DNA of 64,000 nucleotides from Montifringilla adamsi (taxonomy: Eukaryota > Chordata > Aves > Passeriformes > Passeridae). Made by a program: the position numbers and the translations under genes. Below, piece by piece: positions 48,079-62,200 of the stretch (position 1 is the first letter of the stretch; each line of letters opens with the position of its first letter). Below the pieces are notes generated by a model, which saw only the letters and a list, made by a program, of their open reading frames with translations, did not search any database and was not told the origin of the DNA. The stretch is taken from contig JAGGNK010008670.1 of NCBI GenBank assembly GCA_017590115.1, forward strand, positions 3,286,001 to 3,350,000. Reading direction: 5' to 3'.

Positions 48079-48200
48079 AGGATGTGGAAGGGGATCATGT
48101 GTTGTTTTTTTTTTTGTTTTTTTTTTTTTTTTTTTTTTTTTTTTGTTTTTTTTTTCAGGATGTGGAAGGGGATCATGGTTTTTTTTGGTTTTTTTTTATT
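48079..48200. repeat. T-rich block with a 21-bp direct repeat, period 78
   Basis: The same 21-bp sequence, beginning AGGATGTGG and ending GGGATCATG, occurs at 48079-48099 and 48157-48177 without a mismatch. Between them lies a T tract with single G interruptions (T11, T28, T10). A further T/G tract follows the second copy. This is either a tandem duplication of 21 bp plus T tract or an assembly artefact at a difficult homopolymer. Confidence 0.9.
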
Positions 48201-51200
48201 TTTATGCTGTACCTACTTTCCCCTAAATTTTCTTCTTGAAGAAAATTCAATTAGTTTTCCTTTTGAGACTGTTGGTTTTATGCAAGAAACTCATCAAAAA
48301 TATCCTGTAGTAATGACTGGTTGTCTTATCCTTCCAGTACCCAAATTTAATTTTTTAAGATTGTTGGACAAACCATTTGACTTTTCATTCAGCACGGCCA
48401 AAGATTTACTCACATTCCCATTTGCCACATTAGAATGGAAATTTCCAACAAACTCTTGTGGTGTTATCAACTGTGAATAAACCAAAGGAAAAGCTGGCAG
48501 GAAGCAGGAGGAGTCTGTGCTGCCTGGTATTGAGAAGGGTTATTTTCCCAGTGAATGTGGTTCTTATCCTTGTTAATATTTCTCCTGGTTGTGGATGTGA
48601 TCATATTTGCCTGTGCAGGTGTAGCTCTCTGCATTATTCCAGTATATCTTGGAGTTTGAGTCCCTTCAAACAGGTGACAAATGTGGTGGACCTTGCTAGA
48701 GAAAATCCACTCCATGTCTTTGGGTTGTGGTTTTGCCTCTGGGTACAGACAGAAAAATATAAATCAAAAAAGGATGGACAAATAAAAGATCTCTTACATG
48801 ATCAGTTGACAATAATCTCAAGCAAAACAAGCCACCTGCTCTAAATATGCTCTAAAATTCACTATCAGTGGCTTTCCAAGCTCAAACACTTAGAGAAATG
48901 AGGAAAGCCTTAAATTGATACTTCACTATAGAAACAGAAAGCTCAAAAATTGGAAGACTCTAGCGAGCGTTTAAAAAAAAAAAAGAAAATCACATCCCTG
49001 CATGCCATTTATCCACATCCTTCCTCATTTGCATACTGGCAATCAAAATTACCTGCTCCCCAATCCTCTGAGTAGGCTTTCCAGACTCTTATTTATTTTT
49101 TTTAATTGCCCTATTTCCTTCTGGCATGTAACACAGAGTCTTGACTTTTTTCTTACCTCATACTTGGAGTGTAGTAGTTTTCAGAGACATGCTTTTCTAG
49201 AAATACACAATTTTGGGTAGTATATTTTTAAAGCTGATTTACTGTTTTTCTTTTATTAGCTTAAGGGTTAGAAGCTTTGGACAGATATAAAAGTGTTTGA
49301 TCTTTTTTTTTTTTTTCCTGTGAAGATGACAGTTCATGGCAATCAGTGAGCTTTATCTTTCTGGGTTTTCTGCAAAATAAATATCTCTTTTTGTGAAAAT
49401 ACAGTTTCACATTTTAAACAGAGGCCATCTCATAAAAGGCCATACTTAAAAAAGTTTTGAAACAATGGTAATGATGAAAGATAATCCTTAAAAAAATAAT
49501 CTAAACTTCATTCTCTCCTTTTTCTCTGTGCAGATTTTACAATTTGTAAGATGAGAGCCAGTGTAATATCTGAATTTGTAAATCAAAGCAGGAGGTCAGG
49601 CATGCTCAGAAGTGTGAATGGATGTTGGTCACGGAGAGGGCTCATAAGGAAGGAAAATGTTCTTGTTTGCAGAGTTTTCATTCTGCTTTTGGCTGTTGAC
49701 AACCCTCTCTCTCTCTTTGGAGCACACCCCTGCTGCGCAGCTCACAGGGGTTTCATTTTGGGGTGCAGCTTTGGAGACCCCAGAGCTGCTCCCAAACCTG
49801 GCACTGCCCCACAGCAGCCACGGGGCAGGAGCTGCAGGGAGAGCCTGCACAGTCCCAGCTGAGCATCTGAGAGTTCACTGCTTCAAATTCAGCAAGGGAA
49901 AACTGCTCTTTTTCTACTCAAAAATCAATTTTCCTCCAGTTCCCTGCTTTGCCCTCAGCACTGTCTGCTGAGAGGGCCTCTGCTGGGGCTTGTCCCCTGA
50001 CAGTCTTGGGCTTTCCTGTTGTGTTCTGTTGTAACTGGAACATTTCTTTGCTTATCTATTGATCCCTTTTTCTCCCTCTTTTGCACTTTCTTGGGTTTTT
50101 TTTTTTAATTTTTTTATTTTTTTTATTTTTTGATTGTGCTCAGCACTCCCTGAGTGCCTGCTGTTCTTGTTACCCCTCACCCAGGATGGAAGGACCAGAG
50201 CTGTTGGTATCTATGGAATCTAAGGAGCATGGTTAATCTGGGACACATCTAAAAGTGGCAGAGGCATTACTCTCTTTTAAAAGATTTTGAGTGTGCTGGA
50301 GAATTATTTGTAAGAATTAATCCCATTCCCTTTTCCCAGTGAAAAGGGGGAGAATCTCTGTCTTGCCTCTTTGGGAAGCATTTAACCATTCAATTAGCAA
50401 GTTCATCTTGAAGCATGTGAAAAAAGACACAGGAATCCTCCTGGGCATGCTGTATGAATACCAATATATTAATTAAAATCCACCCAAACATGTCAGAATT
50501 GTGCAGTTAGAGCCATATCTTTTGTATAATGAAGCCCCACTGTACACAGACAGCGTTAGGTGTTTATCTTTTAAAAAGCACGTTATTTCTGGGATATGTG
50601 TGCAAAATTCTGGAAGGCTCCTGGGTTTATAAAAATGTCTCATTGCAGCAAAGAGCCCTGTTGTCATTGCAGCAGGGAGATCTGCTGGGGTGCCCCACGC
50701 TGGGCCCTGGAAAGGCAAGGTCTGTTTGGGTTTGTCCCTCTGGGCTCCCTTCTTTGTTTAAACTGAGAAACAACACAATGTAAACACACGGCTGAAATAG
50801 CCAAACCCAAGTGTAATCTATTAATTTTGTTGCTTTGGGCTTGAGGTTTTTTGACATGCTCTGGAGTGGATGTTCCCAGGCTCCTCGGGCTTTGTTCTGA
50901 ATCAGCAAATCTGCCCCTTTCTGCTCCCTCCCTGCAATGATCTGTTCCACCAGGCTCAAGTCTTGTTGTCACCTCATCTGCCTCCCCTCCACTTTCTCTT
51001 ACTTTCTCCTGTTCTTTTTAATTATCCTCCCTATTTTCTCTAGAGAACTTCCTACTCAGCTTCTAAAAAATTGCTATTTTGGGACCCCAAATCCATGTGA
51101 ACTTACAGCTAGAACAGATGCTCGTGCTTTGGAGTCCCTGACCACCACTATGAAAAAGACTAGAAAAGACTAAAAAACCCAGGATTTCCTTGCTGGCTAG

Positions 51201-51431
51201 TGGCAGGAATCCAGGAGAAGGATTTTTGGGGGGGAAATCAGCAGCTACTGCAAAGCTCATGCTAAATGCCAAGGGTGGGAGACCTCACATAATACTCTCA
51301 GTTGTGGCTTACAGTAAGTAGGAGTGTGTAATTTAGGGTGAAACTGGGTGCTGTGCTGGAAAATATTTAAAACATGCCAGCTTTTATATTAATTTAATAT
51401 TAATGTAAGCTGAAGGTGTTTAAAAGATGTA
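48201..51431. other. Unique non-coding stretch
   Basis: No gene recognised. It includes a 14-T run (49303-49316), a 12-A run (48973-48984) and a T-rich patch at 50096-50132. A good pyrimidine tract with CAG at 49511-49533 resembles a 3' splice site, but nothing after it resembles a known exon. Confidence 0.6.
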
Positions 51432-51541
51432 TGGATCCAGCACGTAGGGACATGGTTTAGAGGTGGGTAGTGCTGGGTTTAATGGTTGGACTTCATCAAC
51501 TGAGAGCTCTTTTCCAGCCCAAAAAGTGATGATTCTGAGGA
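51432..51541 (+). mobile_element. CR1 3'-terminal fragment, plus strand
   Basis: Recognisable blocks are AGGGACATGGTTTAGAGGTG, AGTGCTGGGTTTAATGGTTG, GACTTCATCAACTGAG and CTCTTTTCCAGCCCAAAAAG, ending GTGATGATTCTGAGG. They follow the 3' end of an avian CR1 subfamily different from the copy at 46197. It is about 110 bp long, 5'-truncated, moderately diverged. Confidence 0.85.
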
Positions 51542-54500
51542 AATCCAGTGAACCCTGTGGGCAGGAGCATCAGTGCACCAGGACACACATTCAGCCCCCA
51601 GTGCCTGTAACCAGGGCCACATCCCTGTGCTCCTTTGTCCCTTTGGTGCAGGACAGGGAGCAGGGCACAGACACAGGTGTTTCCCCTGCCGAGGATGGTG
51701 CTGCCTTGTCATTCTCCCTTTAAGCCCCTCGTGCCTCCTGTGTTGCTTTATGAAGTTCATAAAGTTTCCCCATTCCATTTGCTGTTGCTAGGTGCTGGAT
51801 TTTTTCTTTTTTTTTTTTTTTTTCCCATTGTGCTTGTTATGAAGAAGCCTTCAGCAGGCTAAGAATATTTTATAAGGTTAGAAAATGGTGTTAAATGTTA
51901 ATTAGCAGTTGCATAATCCCAGGTGGCATCCTTTCACATGCACTCGTCAATTTTTAATGAGTGTCACTCGTGCACATCAAACTCAAAATTAGCTTTCTTT
52001 CCCAAGTACTCTGTTTGATTTTCACACTCACTTCCCCTCCCCTTCTCCTTTGATGTTACTGACACAATATATCATGCTGGCATTTGCTTTGGTTTCATCT
52101 CCAATGCATATTGTCATGTAGCTAGTTAGTTATCTGCAACATAGACACACACTCCTACCCGCAGGAGCGCCCTTCAGAGAGGCACAGGATGAAGCCTGAC
52201 TTTTATTTTTCCCTTCTTAGGCATTGCCTCTTGTAGCTGCAATAAGGAAAGCCTGATGCTGAGGCATTTTAGGTTTTGATCTGAGAATTCTGAGTGCTGG
52301 AGCTGCTCTCTGAGCTTAGCTGGAGGTGCCCCTCACTGATCTGCATTACATCTGGGGGTCGTTCATCCAAATTAAAATTTGGAGCAAAAATCTCTGCGTA
52401 CCCTGGAAATTTATCACCAGCTAAACAGTAAAAAGCGTTGTACTTCCATATATCTGCCAACTAGCGGGACAATGCCCCACTTTATCAGTGCATTGTGTTG
52501 CTATAAAAGTGTGGCTGCTCAGAGGTGGAAAGGAGATTTTTACCCCCCCAAACCACCACCAGCCCGGTACAGGAATGCCCTCAGTGGGGTGGTTTGAGTT
52601 CTCTTTCTTTGGTTTTCTTCTTTGGGTCAGGAGTGGCAGTGCCCAAGCCCAGTGCTGGTGTGCAGGGTGCCTGTGTTTGCAGGTGAAATAACCTGGTTAT
52701 TGCTGAGCAAGCTGGGCAGTGTTGCCCAAACAGCTGGGGAGGGAGGAGGTGCTCACCTGGTGATGGGTGCAGATCAAAGGCAGCCAGGCTGACCCCGGCT
52801 CCTCTGGACTCCATCTCTGGGATTTCTCACTGTAGCAGAGCTGGAAACTCAAATCTGTTCAGTGGCTTCATTGTAAATAATGGGCCAGAGGAACAGAAGC
52901 CCAGATAACTGAATTTTCACTGCTGATCATTTCCATTAGTCTTCTTGCTTGTTAAAAGCAAAATTCCATCCCCCTCCCCTTCCCCCAACAGCACAGCTTG
53001 GCCCTTAGCTTCTGATTTGATCATGGAAGTAATTTCACTTTGGTCTGCATTTTGCTTTGATTTTTATTTGTTAAGGAAAGAGTTCTTCTAAGCATTGGGA
53101 TGATTTTGTTTTGTTAAATGGAGTTGTTAGCTCACTTGGCAGGAGGCTCTGTACAGACTTTGCTTTGATTTCCCCTAAGAATACCATGTGTTTGTAAAAT
53201 ATTGGCTTCTTGACACCATAGTGCCAATGACCTCTCTTTCCAATGAGCAAACTCAGCTTCAAATTATTTTTATTAATCAAGATTTTATCTCTTACCAGAG
53301 ATTGACAGTTTTCCAAAATCTTTTTGACAGCTACTGTTTCATGCAGGAGGTGAACTAGAATTAATGACCAAGGGTTAGGGGGGCCTGATTCCTGCTGTTA
53401 CTTCCCAAAACGTAAAGGGGGGGAAGCTTGCTGATCCTCCTGTGCTTACACCAGCACAAATGAGATTAGAACCCAGTCGTGTATCCAGGAAAATGAAAAT
53501 GTCACGGCAATGACTTGTGTCCAACTTGTGGAATAAACAGATCAAGCAGGAGTAATTGCGTTTCTCCTTCCCCCGCTCTGCACTCAGATACTTTTCGCTG
53601 TCCTTTGATGATCTCTACAGAAAATGTAGATGATAATAAATATTTCCACACCCTTTGCTAGTTTGCGAGGGTAATGTAACCACTTAGAGAGAAGAAAGTG
53701 GCAAGATGATGCACAAGGTGTTGAAGTGCCAAAATACCAGTGTCTTTTGTGAAAGCTTAAAACTTAATACGTGGTGTTTGTTGTTTTGTTTAGTTTTTTT
53801 TTTTTTTTTTTTTTAATTTACAGTAGAAAAGAGGAAAAAAAAATGCTGTTTGGTTTTTTTTCTGTTTGGTGTTTTTGGTGTGTGGTTGGTTTTTTGTTTT
53901 TTTTTTTTTTAATCCCAGCAGAACAGAGAAGCCTCAGTCCTGGACAGACCCCAGTGCTGGCGCTGTCCAAGGAGGCAGCAGAGATAAATCAAATGGTGCC
54001 ACTCTGCCAAGTCCCTCACTGCTGTCCTCCAGTGCAAGCAAAGGTACAAAATACTCAGCTGTGCCCACTGAAACATATTGTGCTTTCATCTTGGAGCTCT
54101 TACTGCACAGAGTCTTAAAAGATACCTCTAATATCAATTAACCTGCTGCTGATGCTTTGTGACAAAGCTGCTGTGATAGGAGCCCAGCCTGGAGCTTAGA
54201 GCTGCTCTAGACCCGTTTGGAAACAAATGCAGTGGATGAGTGGAGGAGAGAAATGATCCCTGAGTTTTTCCCAGTCTGGATCAGAAGTTGAGTGTTGGAA
54301 ATGTAATGAGGTAATTTGCTATGGTGGGATTTGGAACCCCAATGGAGTTTCTTAAAAGCTCTGACCAGAGCACAGCATTTCTTAGGGCAGATTTTGGGTT
54401 TGCTTTGACTCTCCCTGTCACCCTTCAGCTTTTCATCCTTTCTTTTCAAGAGCTTTGGACTGTCCATTGAAGCTTTGAAGAGCTAGGTACCATTAAAGAG

Positions 54501-56320
54501 GATGTGGTTTTCAGGCTATTTTTGTTGGCACACTATCAGAGACAAATTATCAGCTGCTTCTGGAAGATCTCCAGTCATTTCTTGTGCATTTGTGACCAAG
54601 TGTGCACTGCCAGGCATTTGTCTCCTGAAAGCAGCTTATTCTTCTGTGTCTGCTGAGCCTTGTGCATCAGCCTGAAAATGCTGCCTGAAGAGAAAGCAGC
54701 AGCAAGGTGCTCTCAGTGCATTACTTCATGTCCTGTTTCCTGACTCATAATTGGGTATTTTTCAACACACTTACTGTAATAAGTGAAACCTATTCATTTG
54801 GAGGGCAGAGGTTTTTCCTTTCTCCCCCTCCTTGCTTTTGAATTATGATTTACTTAATGTAAGATATTCTACTTTCCAAGAGACAGAAAATTGGTTGCTT
54901 CTGCCAATGTTTGGAGTTATAAACCATTGCTTAAACTTTATGATGGCATTAATCCCAGTGTATAGATTGTTACTGTGGTTAAGGACTGTCTTATCAGCTT
55001 TAATAGCCCTTGGAGTTGCTTCAGGCCATTAAGCAACAAATTGTCTGTAAGAAATAATTTGTTGTATTTCTCTTACCTTGTTTTATAGTGAAAGGTATTA
55101 TATTTAATGCTGTGCTTGCCTGGGTTCAGTTGTCACCCCCAGACAATGCCACCAGCTCTTCAGTCTGTGTGACTGGCCAGTTATTCCCTCTCTTGGGTAT
55201 TCCTTGGAGAAGGTGATGTGGATTTTAAAGTATTTTGGAATAACGGAATTTCTTGTTGAAATTCTGAGTCCAGCAATCTTGTGAAATCTCTGTTCTTGTG
55301 GTTGGATTTGTTTTTTAGCCCATGACAGGCAAATGCAGACTTTTGATCATCCATTGGCATGTCAGTATCGAGTTTTGTGAATGCACATGCTGGCTTAGAG
55401 AAAGCTGTGACAGAGGAAGGATGTCAAAATACAGAATTACTGAAGAAATTTAATTATGGAATAAAATTATTAAATTAAATTAGAGATGTGATAAAACTAG
55501 AGTCTGGCCCTGTTTTGAATGAAGACTATGGAGATATTTCATGTCATCTTCTAACTTGCATTGTGTTAAATCCTATTAAATCAAACTTTAATTGACTCTA
55601 AGCTTGTTCTGGGTGGGTTTTGTTCTCCATATTTACAGCCTGTTTTGCCAAGGAGAGGAATAAAGGATTTTTCAACCTTCATTAGTTTCATTGTTTTAAA
55701 AGAGGAAGAAGCAAAGGCACAAATTCTCAAGGCACAAGAGGTTGAACAGAACTTGCTTAGCAGCATCAATATTGACTCCCTGTGTGTGCTATTGACAGCA
55801 AGGTCCCTCCTGCACATAAAAACCATTCCTGTCTCCATCCAGGCACTGCTGGAGCAAACACACTTCTCTTCAGCCAGGCCTCACTCACTTTTTCTCGATT
55901 CATTCTGTTGGTTCATTAGAAAGAATTCATTTTCTCTGGAAATGGGCTGAGAAATGCCCCAAGTGCATTTCTGAGGAAGGGCTGGGAGTAATGAACAATT
56001 ACCCTGCATTGCACCAAGGATCCACCTGGAGCTGGGAGACCACAGGGCTGGAAAATGCTGTGAGAAAAGGTAGGAAATGTTTGATGGTTCTTTCCTTCTT
56101 CCTGGACCATCTCCTGGTCTGGCTCACTTCGCAGCAAAGGCTGGATTCCAGCCATGCTCTGGTGCTCTGCTCCAGACAGGTGTTAGCATTTCACAGTTAC
56201 TGATTTGGGCAGGGTGATTTAAAAACCTGTTAAAAGCCTTTTCTCCTTCTGCTGTTAGACTGAGGAGCCAGCAAACCCAAGGACAGTGCTGGAGAGAGAG
56301 CTGTGGGGTGAACTCCACTG
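51542..56320. other. Unique non-coding stretch
   Basis: No gene recognised. A 17-T run lies at 51807-51823 and a T/G-rich low-complexity zone at 53775-53912. Open frames at 53771-54118 owe their phenylalanine-rich start to the T runs. Confidence 0.6.
53775..53912. repeat. T/G-rich low-complexity zone with T21 and T14 runs
   Basis: Runs of T at 53794-53814 and 53897-53910 are joined by GTTTGG/GTGTGG-like stretches. Simple sequence, possibly variable in length. Confidence 0.9.
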
Positions 56321-56350
56321 ATTTTGATGGATTTTGATGGATTTTGATGA
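56321..56350. repeat. 10-bp tandem repeat, three copies
   Basis: ATTTTGATGG, ATTTTGATGG, ATTTTGATGA. The flanks AACTCCACT and AACTCCATC also resemble each other, so the array may have grown within a small older repeat. Confidence 0.9.
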
Positions 56351-59242
56351 AGAACTCCATCAATTGTGATGGAGCCACACTGGCTGACACTGCCCAAGGA
56401 ATCTGCCTGAAGTGACAGGTGGATTTGATTTTTTTTTCCCTTATTACTTAGAGAATTGGGGGGGGGCTTTACGTTCTAGTTAGCCCAGAAAAGTGTAAAT
56501 TTGTTGAAAGCTTTTGGTGACACAGGGAACAACAAGGATGTAATTTGGCTCAGTGGAACTTTCAAGCAGGAGGGTGGGAAACTGATGGGTTTGATTTTCC
56601 TTTTAGAGGAATGTGAATCAGAAATAAGCACTGAAATCAGTGAGCTACACAAATGTAACAAACAGAGAAAGCAAAAAGCAAGCCTGTCCCATTAGCATTT
56701 TACTTGTAAACTCAATGCATCTGATAAAAAAATCATTTAGAAATAATAAACATGCCATTTTTGCAGTCACATTTCAGAGCAGAACCACACTTTGTGGGCT
56801 ATAATTGTGACCTACATTTTGAATTATTTGATAAGGCTGACCCCCCATGATGATCTCAAATTAAAATCTTATAAATTACCACTTTCTGGCAAATAGGCTT
56901 GCTGTTATCATTTCACTCTGACATTTATTCTTTGCTATGGGTCACTGCTTTATTACTGTAAGAGCTTTTGGCCAAGTGCTGTTCCCAAAGCACAGAAAAG
57001 ACGTTAAAGGTTAATTTCTTGCAAACTGTGAGAAAATGTTATGTCTCATTCATTTAGACTTGCATTACTGAATTTGCATTCTTTTTATAGTATGTGTATT
57101 AGTATGTAGCTAAAATCCCTCACAGCAAATCAACCAATAAATTGCACTGAATTGCAGTGCAGTAATGAATTGCTTGTCATTTGGTTTCTAACAACAATAA
57201 CAAGAAGGTTTTTTATGCTCTTGGCCAGACAATTGACATATTCTCTCGTGGTGTAACTCTGGAGTTTTTGGAGCTCTGCCTGCTAAGGACTTGGCCCAAA
57301 ACTTGCAAATGCCATAAAAGTCCATTGTCATGTCCTCATCTGAGTGTGCCTGGGGCTGGAGCCTTGCTATAAAAAATTCTGATGATGAGAGCTCGTGTTT
57401 GGTTCCACTCTTCACTGGGCATTCAAATGGACAGGCAGTTCCCCTGGAATTTAGCAGCTGTACCTCAAAGGTAGAGCCATTCCTGGTCGGCCAGCACGAG
57501 ACCAGATGGGCTCATTCCCCCCAGGAAGAGCCCTGTGAAGTGTTTGTGCTGCAGGTAAACAAGATCCATTTGGGATTTGACATGGGAGCTGTGTGTGGAG
57601 GACTTACAAGGATTTATCAGACCTGCCTTTCAGGTGGTGACAAGGCCAGAAGGCAGCAGGAGGGATCTGGATGTGCCCTCTGAATTCAGCGTGTTCTTTG
57701 TGAGGGTTTCTTTTTGAGGTGTTACTGTCTCCCTTCCCAGCGGGAAACGCTGTGCAGGGAGCTGTTAATGGTCTCCACACTCAGCTGGTACCAAGGAGGA
57801 GCTGAATGACTGTGATACCTTCGTGTTGCCTGTACCAGCACTTCCCTGGGGGACTGAAGCTGTCCTTAGCAAACACGGGGTGCAGCAGGGGGTGGTAACA
57901 GTGAAGGCACCCACACACACCTGGATCCTTTGCTGTTACTCAGAGGAGCTGGGCTGTGAAGAGGAGGAGGCAGGCAAACACTGACACAGCTTTCTACCAG
58001 ACAGAAATGATTAAAAAATGAATCATGGTTCTACACCTGTGAGAGATGGCTGGGAGCTCCCTGAAGAGGTGGGTTAATAAAGCTGTGGCTGATGAAGCCA
58101 CAGACCTTTTTTGTCTCCTTGCCCTTTGGGGACTGGCACCTCCCAGGCTTTGCCATGGCACCAGTGCAGGCAGGTGAGGTGTCATGCACACTGAGTCACT
58201 GAATATTCCACTTTTGCCTTGGTTGTTGACTTGTATTAGTCACTTTATTGTTCACTAGCTGGGTTTTTGCATGCAGTTTCTGCTCAGCATCAGGAAACAT
58301 CTGTGGGATCTCTCCCAAGGCTTTTGTCATTACTGCTCCATCTAGACCTAATTCTCCCCAGTTATTCTGGCAATCATACAGTCTCCCTCTGCTGCCAAGT
58401 TTGGAGGCTTCAGTAAATAGCAAATTAAATGTGTAACCTGTGCGTAAGGAAAACCTATCTATCATAAAGGCACTGCTTCCCTCTGCACTGTGTGACTCAG
58501 TGTGTAGTCAGGGGAGTGTGAGCTGTGCTGGGATCAGGCAAGGTTTGCTTCGTGCCAGATTCCAGTTACTCACACCTGTGGGTTCTCAGGGAGGCTCTCC
58601 CTGTGCCTGATACCCGTGGGTTGTTGTTGCCCACTCCAGCTTTGATCCTGGTGGTGCTGGGGTTGATTCCCAGTGAGTTTTGTAGCAGTTCAGTACCAGA
58701 AACGGAGTTACTGCCTCATTCCTGGCACGGGATGAGGTTCACGTGCGGGATAAAATCAGTGAAATGTTCTCTCTCAGGTTGTGCTGTGCTGTGGTGATAC
58801 ACAGCAGGGAATACCTACACAATGTGTACTCACATTCTACTCTTTTGTGGCTTCACTAGGGTTAAGATAGGAACTGGAGCTTTGTGTGTGTGTCCCTATT
58901 TAACCATAAAGTAAATCTGACCTTCGGAGATTTTATTTTCTTTAGTGTGTAAGCATATTGTGTCTATGCCTTCATTCTGACTTGGAGTTTTATTTTGAGT
59001 TAAGCTCTCTGGTAGTTGTCAGTGAAGGATGTAGAACCATGGTTATGAAATTCAATAAGCCACTGATATGATTATAATAGCCTCAGCAAATAGCTGTGAC
59101 ACTCAGCCCTCACAGAGCTCATTTTTTCATTCTCATTCTTACCTCAAGAAGTGCTAATGAGAACATTTTGGAGTGACTTCTAGAACTTTTCTCTGCTTTC
59201 TTGTATGAGACTTAGAGGTTTAGTTTGGATTTGTAAGACAGC

Positions 59243-59278
59243 TTTTTTTTTTTTTCCTATGAGGTTTTTTTTTTTTTT
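59243..59278. repeat. Two adjacent poly-T runs (13 and 14 T)
   Basis: Separated by CCTATGAGG. Part of the general excess of T runs on this strand. Confidence 0.9.
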
Positions 59279-62200
59279 AAACGGGAGCATCAGGGACTGC
59301 AAGGAGAAAAATGATAGAAACATGCTGGAGATGAAAATAGATCAGAATTTGGCACTTCATGCTGCTTAATTAGGAAAACATTTAGTTCTTTTTAATTTAA
59401 TTATTTGGTTGATGTAAAGAACTGTAAGGATTTTTCCATTAAAGATCTCATTGTACATCAATATTCACATTGATTTTTGGCATAGTTTGAGATCATGCAG
59501 GTTTTCTCCAATGTATTCCTGGTGCAGACCCACAAATTGTTGTATCTGTGCCAGTCTAATTTACAAAGGGGTCACCTGGTGGGACCTTCTCGAGGAGATC
59601 CAGCCTCATGTGGGTCAGGTATTTCCTTAAACTGCTTTAAGAACTCAGCAGCTGAGTAAGGAAATGCATTTGGGGATGGATCATCCAGTCCTACCAGCCA
59701 CACTACAAACTGTGTTAAAGAATAATCAAAGAAAGTGCCTTGAGCTTAGAATTTTATCACTTTGATGACAAAATTATCAGTGCATGCTGAGTTGCCCATG
59801 TCAGTTGTGTCAACTCCAAATCTGGAACTTGTTCTGTTTAAGCTGCAATAGCAAATAATCCTTTTTTTAACCTTAGAGGTAATTAAATCTTTATCTGATT
59901 TAATTCTGATTGTTTTAAAGCTTTATCATCTAAGTATTAATGCAAATTAACCAATTCAATTTTTTCATTGCTGAGAGGATCCCAGTTGTCTCACATCTGG
60001 AAGAAGTTGCGTTTCCTTATCTTCCTGGAGTCCTCAGACCAAACTTTCCATAAGAGAAAAACTGTTTGGATTTAATTTTAAAAACAAATAATGAATGGAA
60101 AAACCCCATCAAGCTCCTTTAATAAGTAAAAATAACTGATAAAGGATACAGACTGAAAACTGGTTTGCCATGAAGTGTATGATGGAAAGATATGAATTTT
60201 TTTTTAGAAATGAAATATGATTTTTCAAGAGCTTAAGCCAGGAGAAAGAGAGTTTCCGTGTGCTGTAGGAGCCAGGCTGGTGACAATTGTCAGTTGAGTG
60301 AATTAAGGAGAATAATGAGTGTCTCCCCTCACTCTGTTCTGCTGCCTTACTCTCCAGCTGCTCTCAGCCCCTCACGGGGGATGTCTATTACCTGTTTCAT
60401 TGATAGGAGGCTGTATGAATTTGTCCTCTAGGTAAACACATTTCTATTTTAAAGGGTGCAGAAATGGTGCCAAGTTACAACTAAATGATCAAAATGTGCT
60501 CCCAGCTCTTGGTGTGGTTTTTGGCTCCTTGATTTGGTCTGTGGTTGGCTTCAGTAGATTTAAAACCAGACAAGTGAGACAGTGGAAAATAAGGGAATAT
60601 CCTGCAGTGGCATGGGCTGGCCAGATGTTGCAACAGGATTTTTCCTGCTGTAAATCCTGATATTGTACAAGCTTGAATTAAAAGGGAGATTTCAATTTAC
60701 ATGTTAAGTAGTGAGGATATAATGTGTAACTTCAAAATAAAAAGGCAGAAATACAGTATTAAATGTAAGTATTCAGTGTTAAGGCTCCTTTGATGTTTGC
60801 CTAGGTTATTATTCTTCTAAGTTTAAATACACAGCAGTACTTTTGGAAGACCACTTGTACAGACATGCTATTTCTCTTTGGGTAATGATGCTTTACCACC
60901 TTTTATTTTATCTTTTGGATGTCCAGGATAGTAGCACTGGGACGCTGAAACAAAATCACATTTCTTATAACTGATTTCATTCTCTTTAACAACATTTGCC
61001 AAGACAAAGAACAGTGCATTTCCAAAGTACCCATGTGTCCTTAGGAAAATATTATGAAACTAATGAGGCACATTTCAATAACTTCAGTCACGTACTCAAA
61101 GGAGGCAGAAACAATGTATTGACCAGTGAAGAACTTACACAAGGAAAAAAAATGGCACTTACTGTGTTGCAAGGACTTTGACTATTTTATGGAGATTTCT
61201 GAGATTTAATAATCTTTTTGATTTGTCACTCCAGTGGAATGACTGTGCTCATGAATTTACTCTAAATAAAATTTTCTAATCATCTTTAGGAAAATTAGAA
61301 ATATATGGCAGATTAAGGAACCAGCCATTCATCTGCCGGGTTAAACGTACTAACATGAACTTAACAAGCAATGTCGTCTTTTAACACATGCAAAGGACCA
61401 AATTATCTGCTGAAAGACTGACATTATGTAAATGTAACATTTGCTGGACCTCTAAACCCTGTGATTAAATTACTGTCTAAATTATTCTGCAATATGAATG
61501 TCGCCTACAAAAAGAAAAGCTGTAAAAGAAATGGCTGTGACATCTTCTGGGTTTGCAGTATTTCCATAATGAGTGTTTGAGATGAAGGGTTTCTACGTAT
61601 AGCTCAAAATCTTAATGAAATAAGGAGAAGGAAAGGGGAGGATGTGATGTGAGGAAAAGTTACTCTGCAAAGAGGTAAATTTATCCTGGGGTTTCCACAG
61701 GAATTTGTTAGCAGAAGAAGCATGGCTCAATTAAGAGGGGAATTTCATCCACAAATCAAAACTTGTCACTGGAGAGACATTTCCCCCACCTTCCTCTGAG
61801 GATGTGTTGGGTGATCAGTGGCAGGTAATCTGTTTTCACTTAGTACTGTGAGTGACACATCTGTAAAACAGCAAAAAATAAAAAAGGGAAGAGTGTGCTG
61901 AGACTCTGGTATTGCAAGTAATTATGGCCCTGAAAGAAAGGCTGCGTGCAAATGGTTCCTGCAAAAACCAGGATAACCCATCAGTTAAATTGCACTGTAT
62001 CATTAGCTCACATAAATTGTCCTAGCTCGTATTTCACTCATTCAAAAAAATTAAGATCTAGCAGAACAAATGTGCTTCAGCAAATGGAAGAATTGAATGT
62101 TCTGTAATTGGCTACTTGGGAAGCTGTGACAGCACCAGAGAGGGGCTGCACTTCACCCCCTGGCACACCTGTGGGGTGGAATTACTGACCAAAAAAGCCC

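Noticed and set aside
49511..49533. Strong-looking 3' splice site (pyrimidine tract then TGTGCAG)
   Set aside because: No downstream coding signature, and the next donor-like sites give a 12-base or weak exon. Pyrimidine tracts are common in this T-rich strand.
56321..56350. CRISPR-like or functional repeat array
   Set aside because: Three 10-bp direct copies without spacers, in a eukaryotic genome. An ordinary minisatellite seed.
57330..57683. 117-codon frame with cysteines
   Set aside because: No spacing pattern or motif of a known family, and no splice context.
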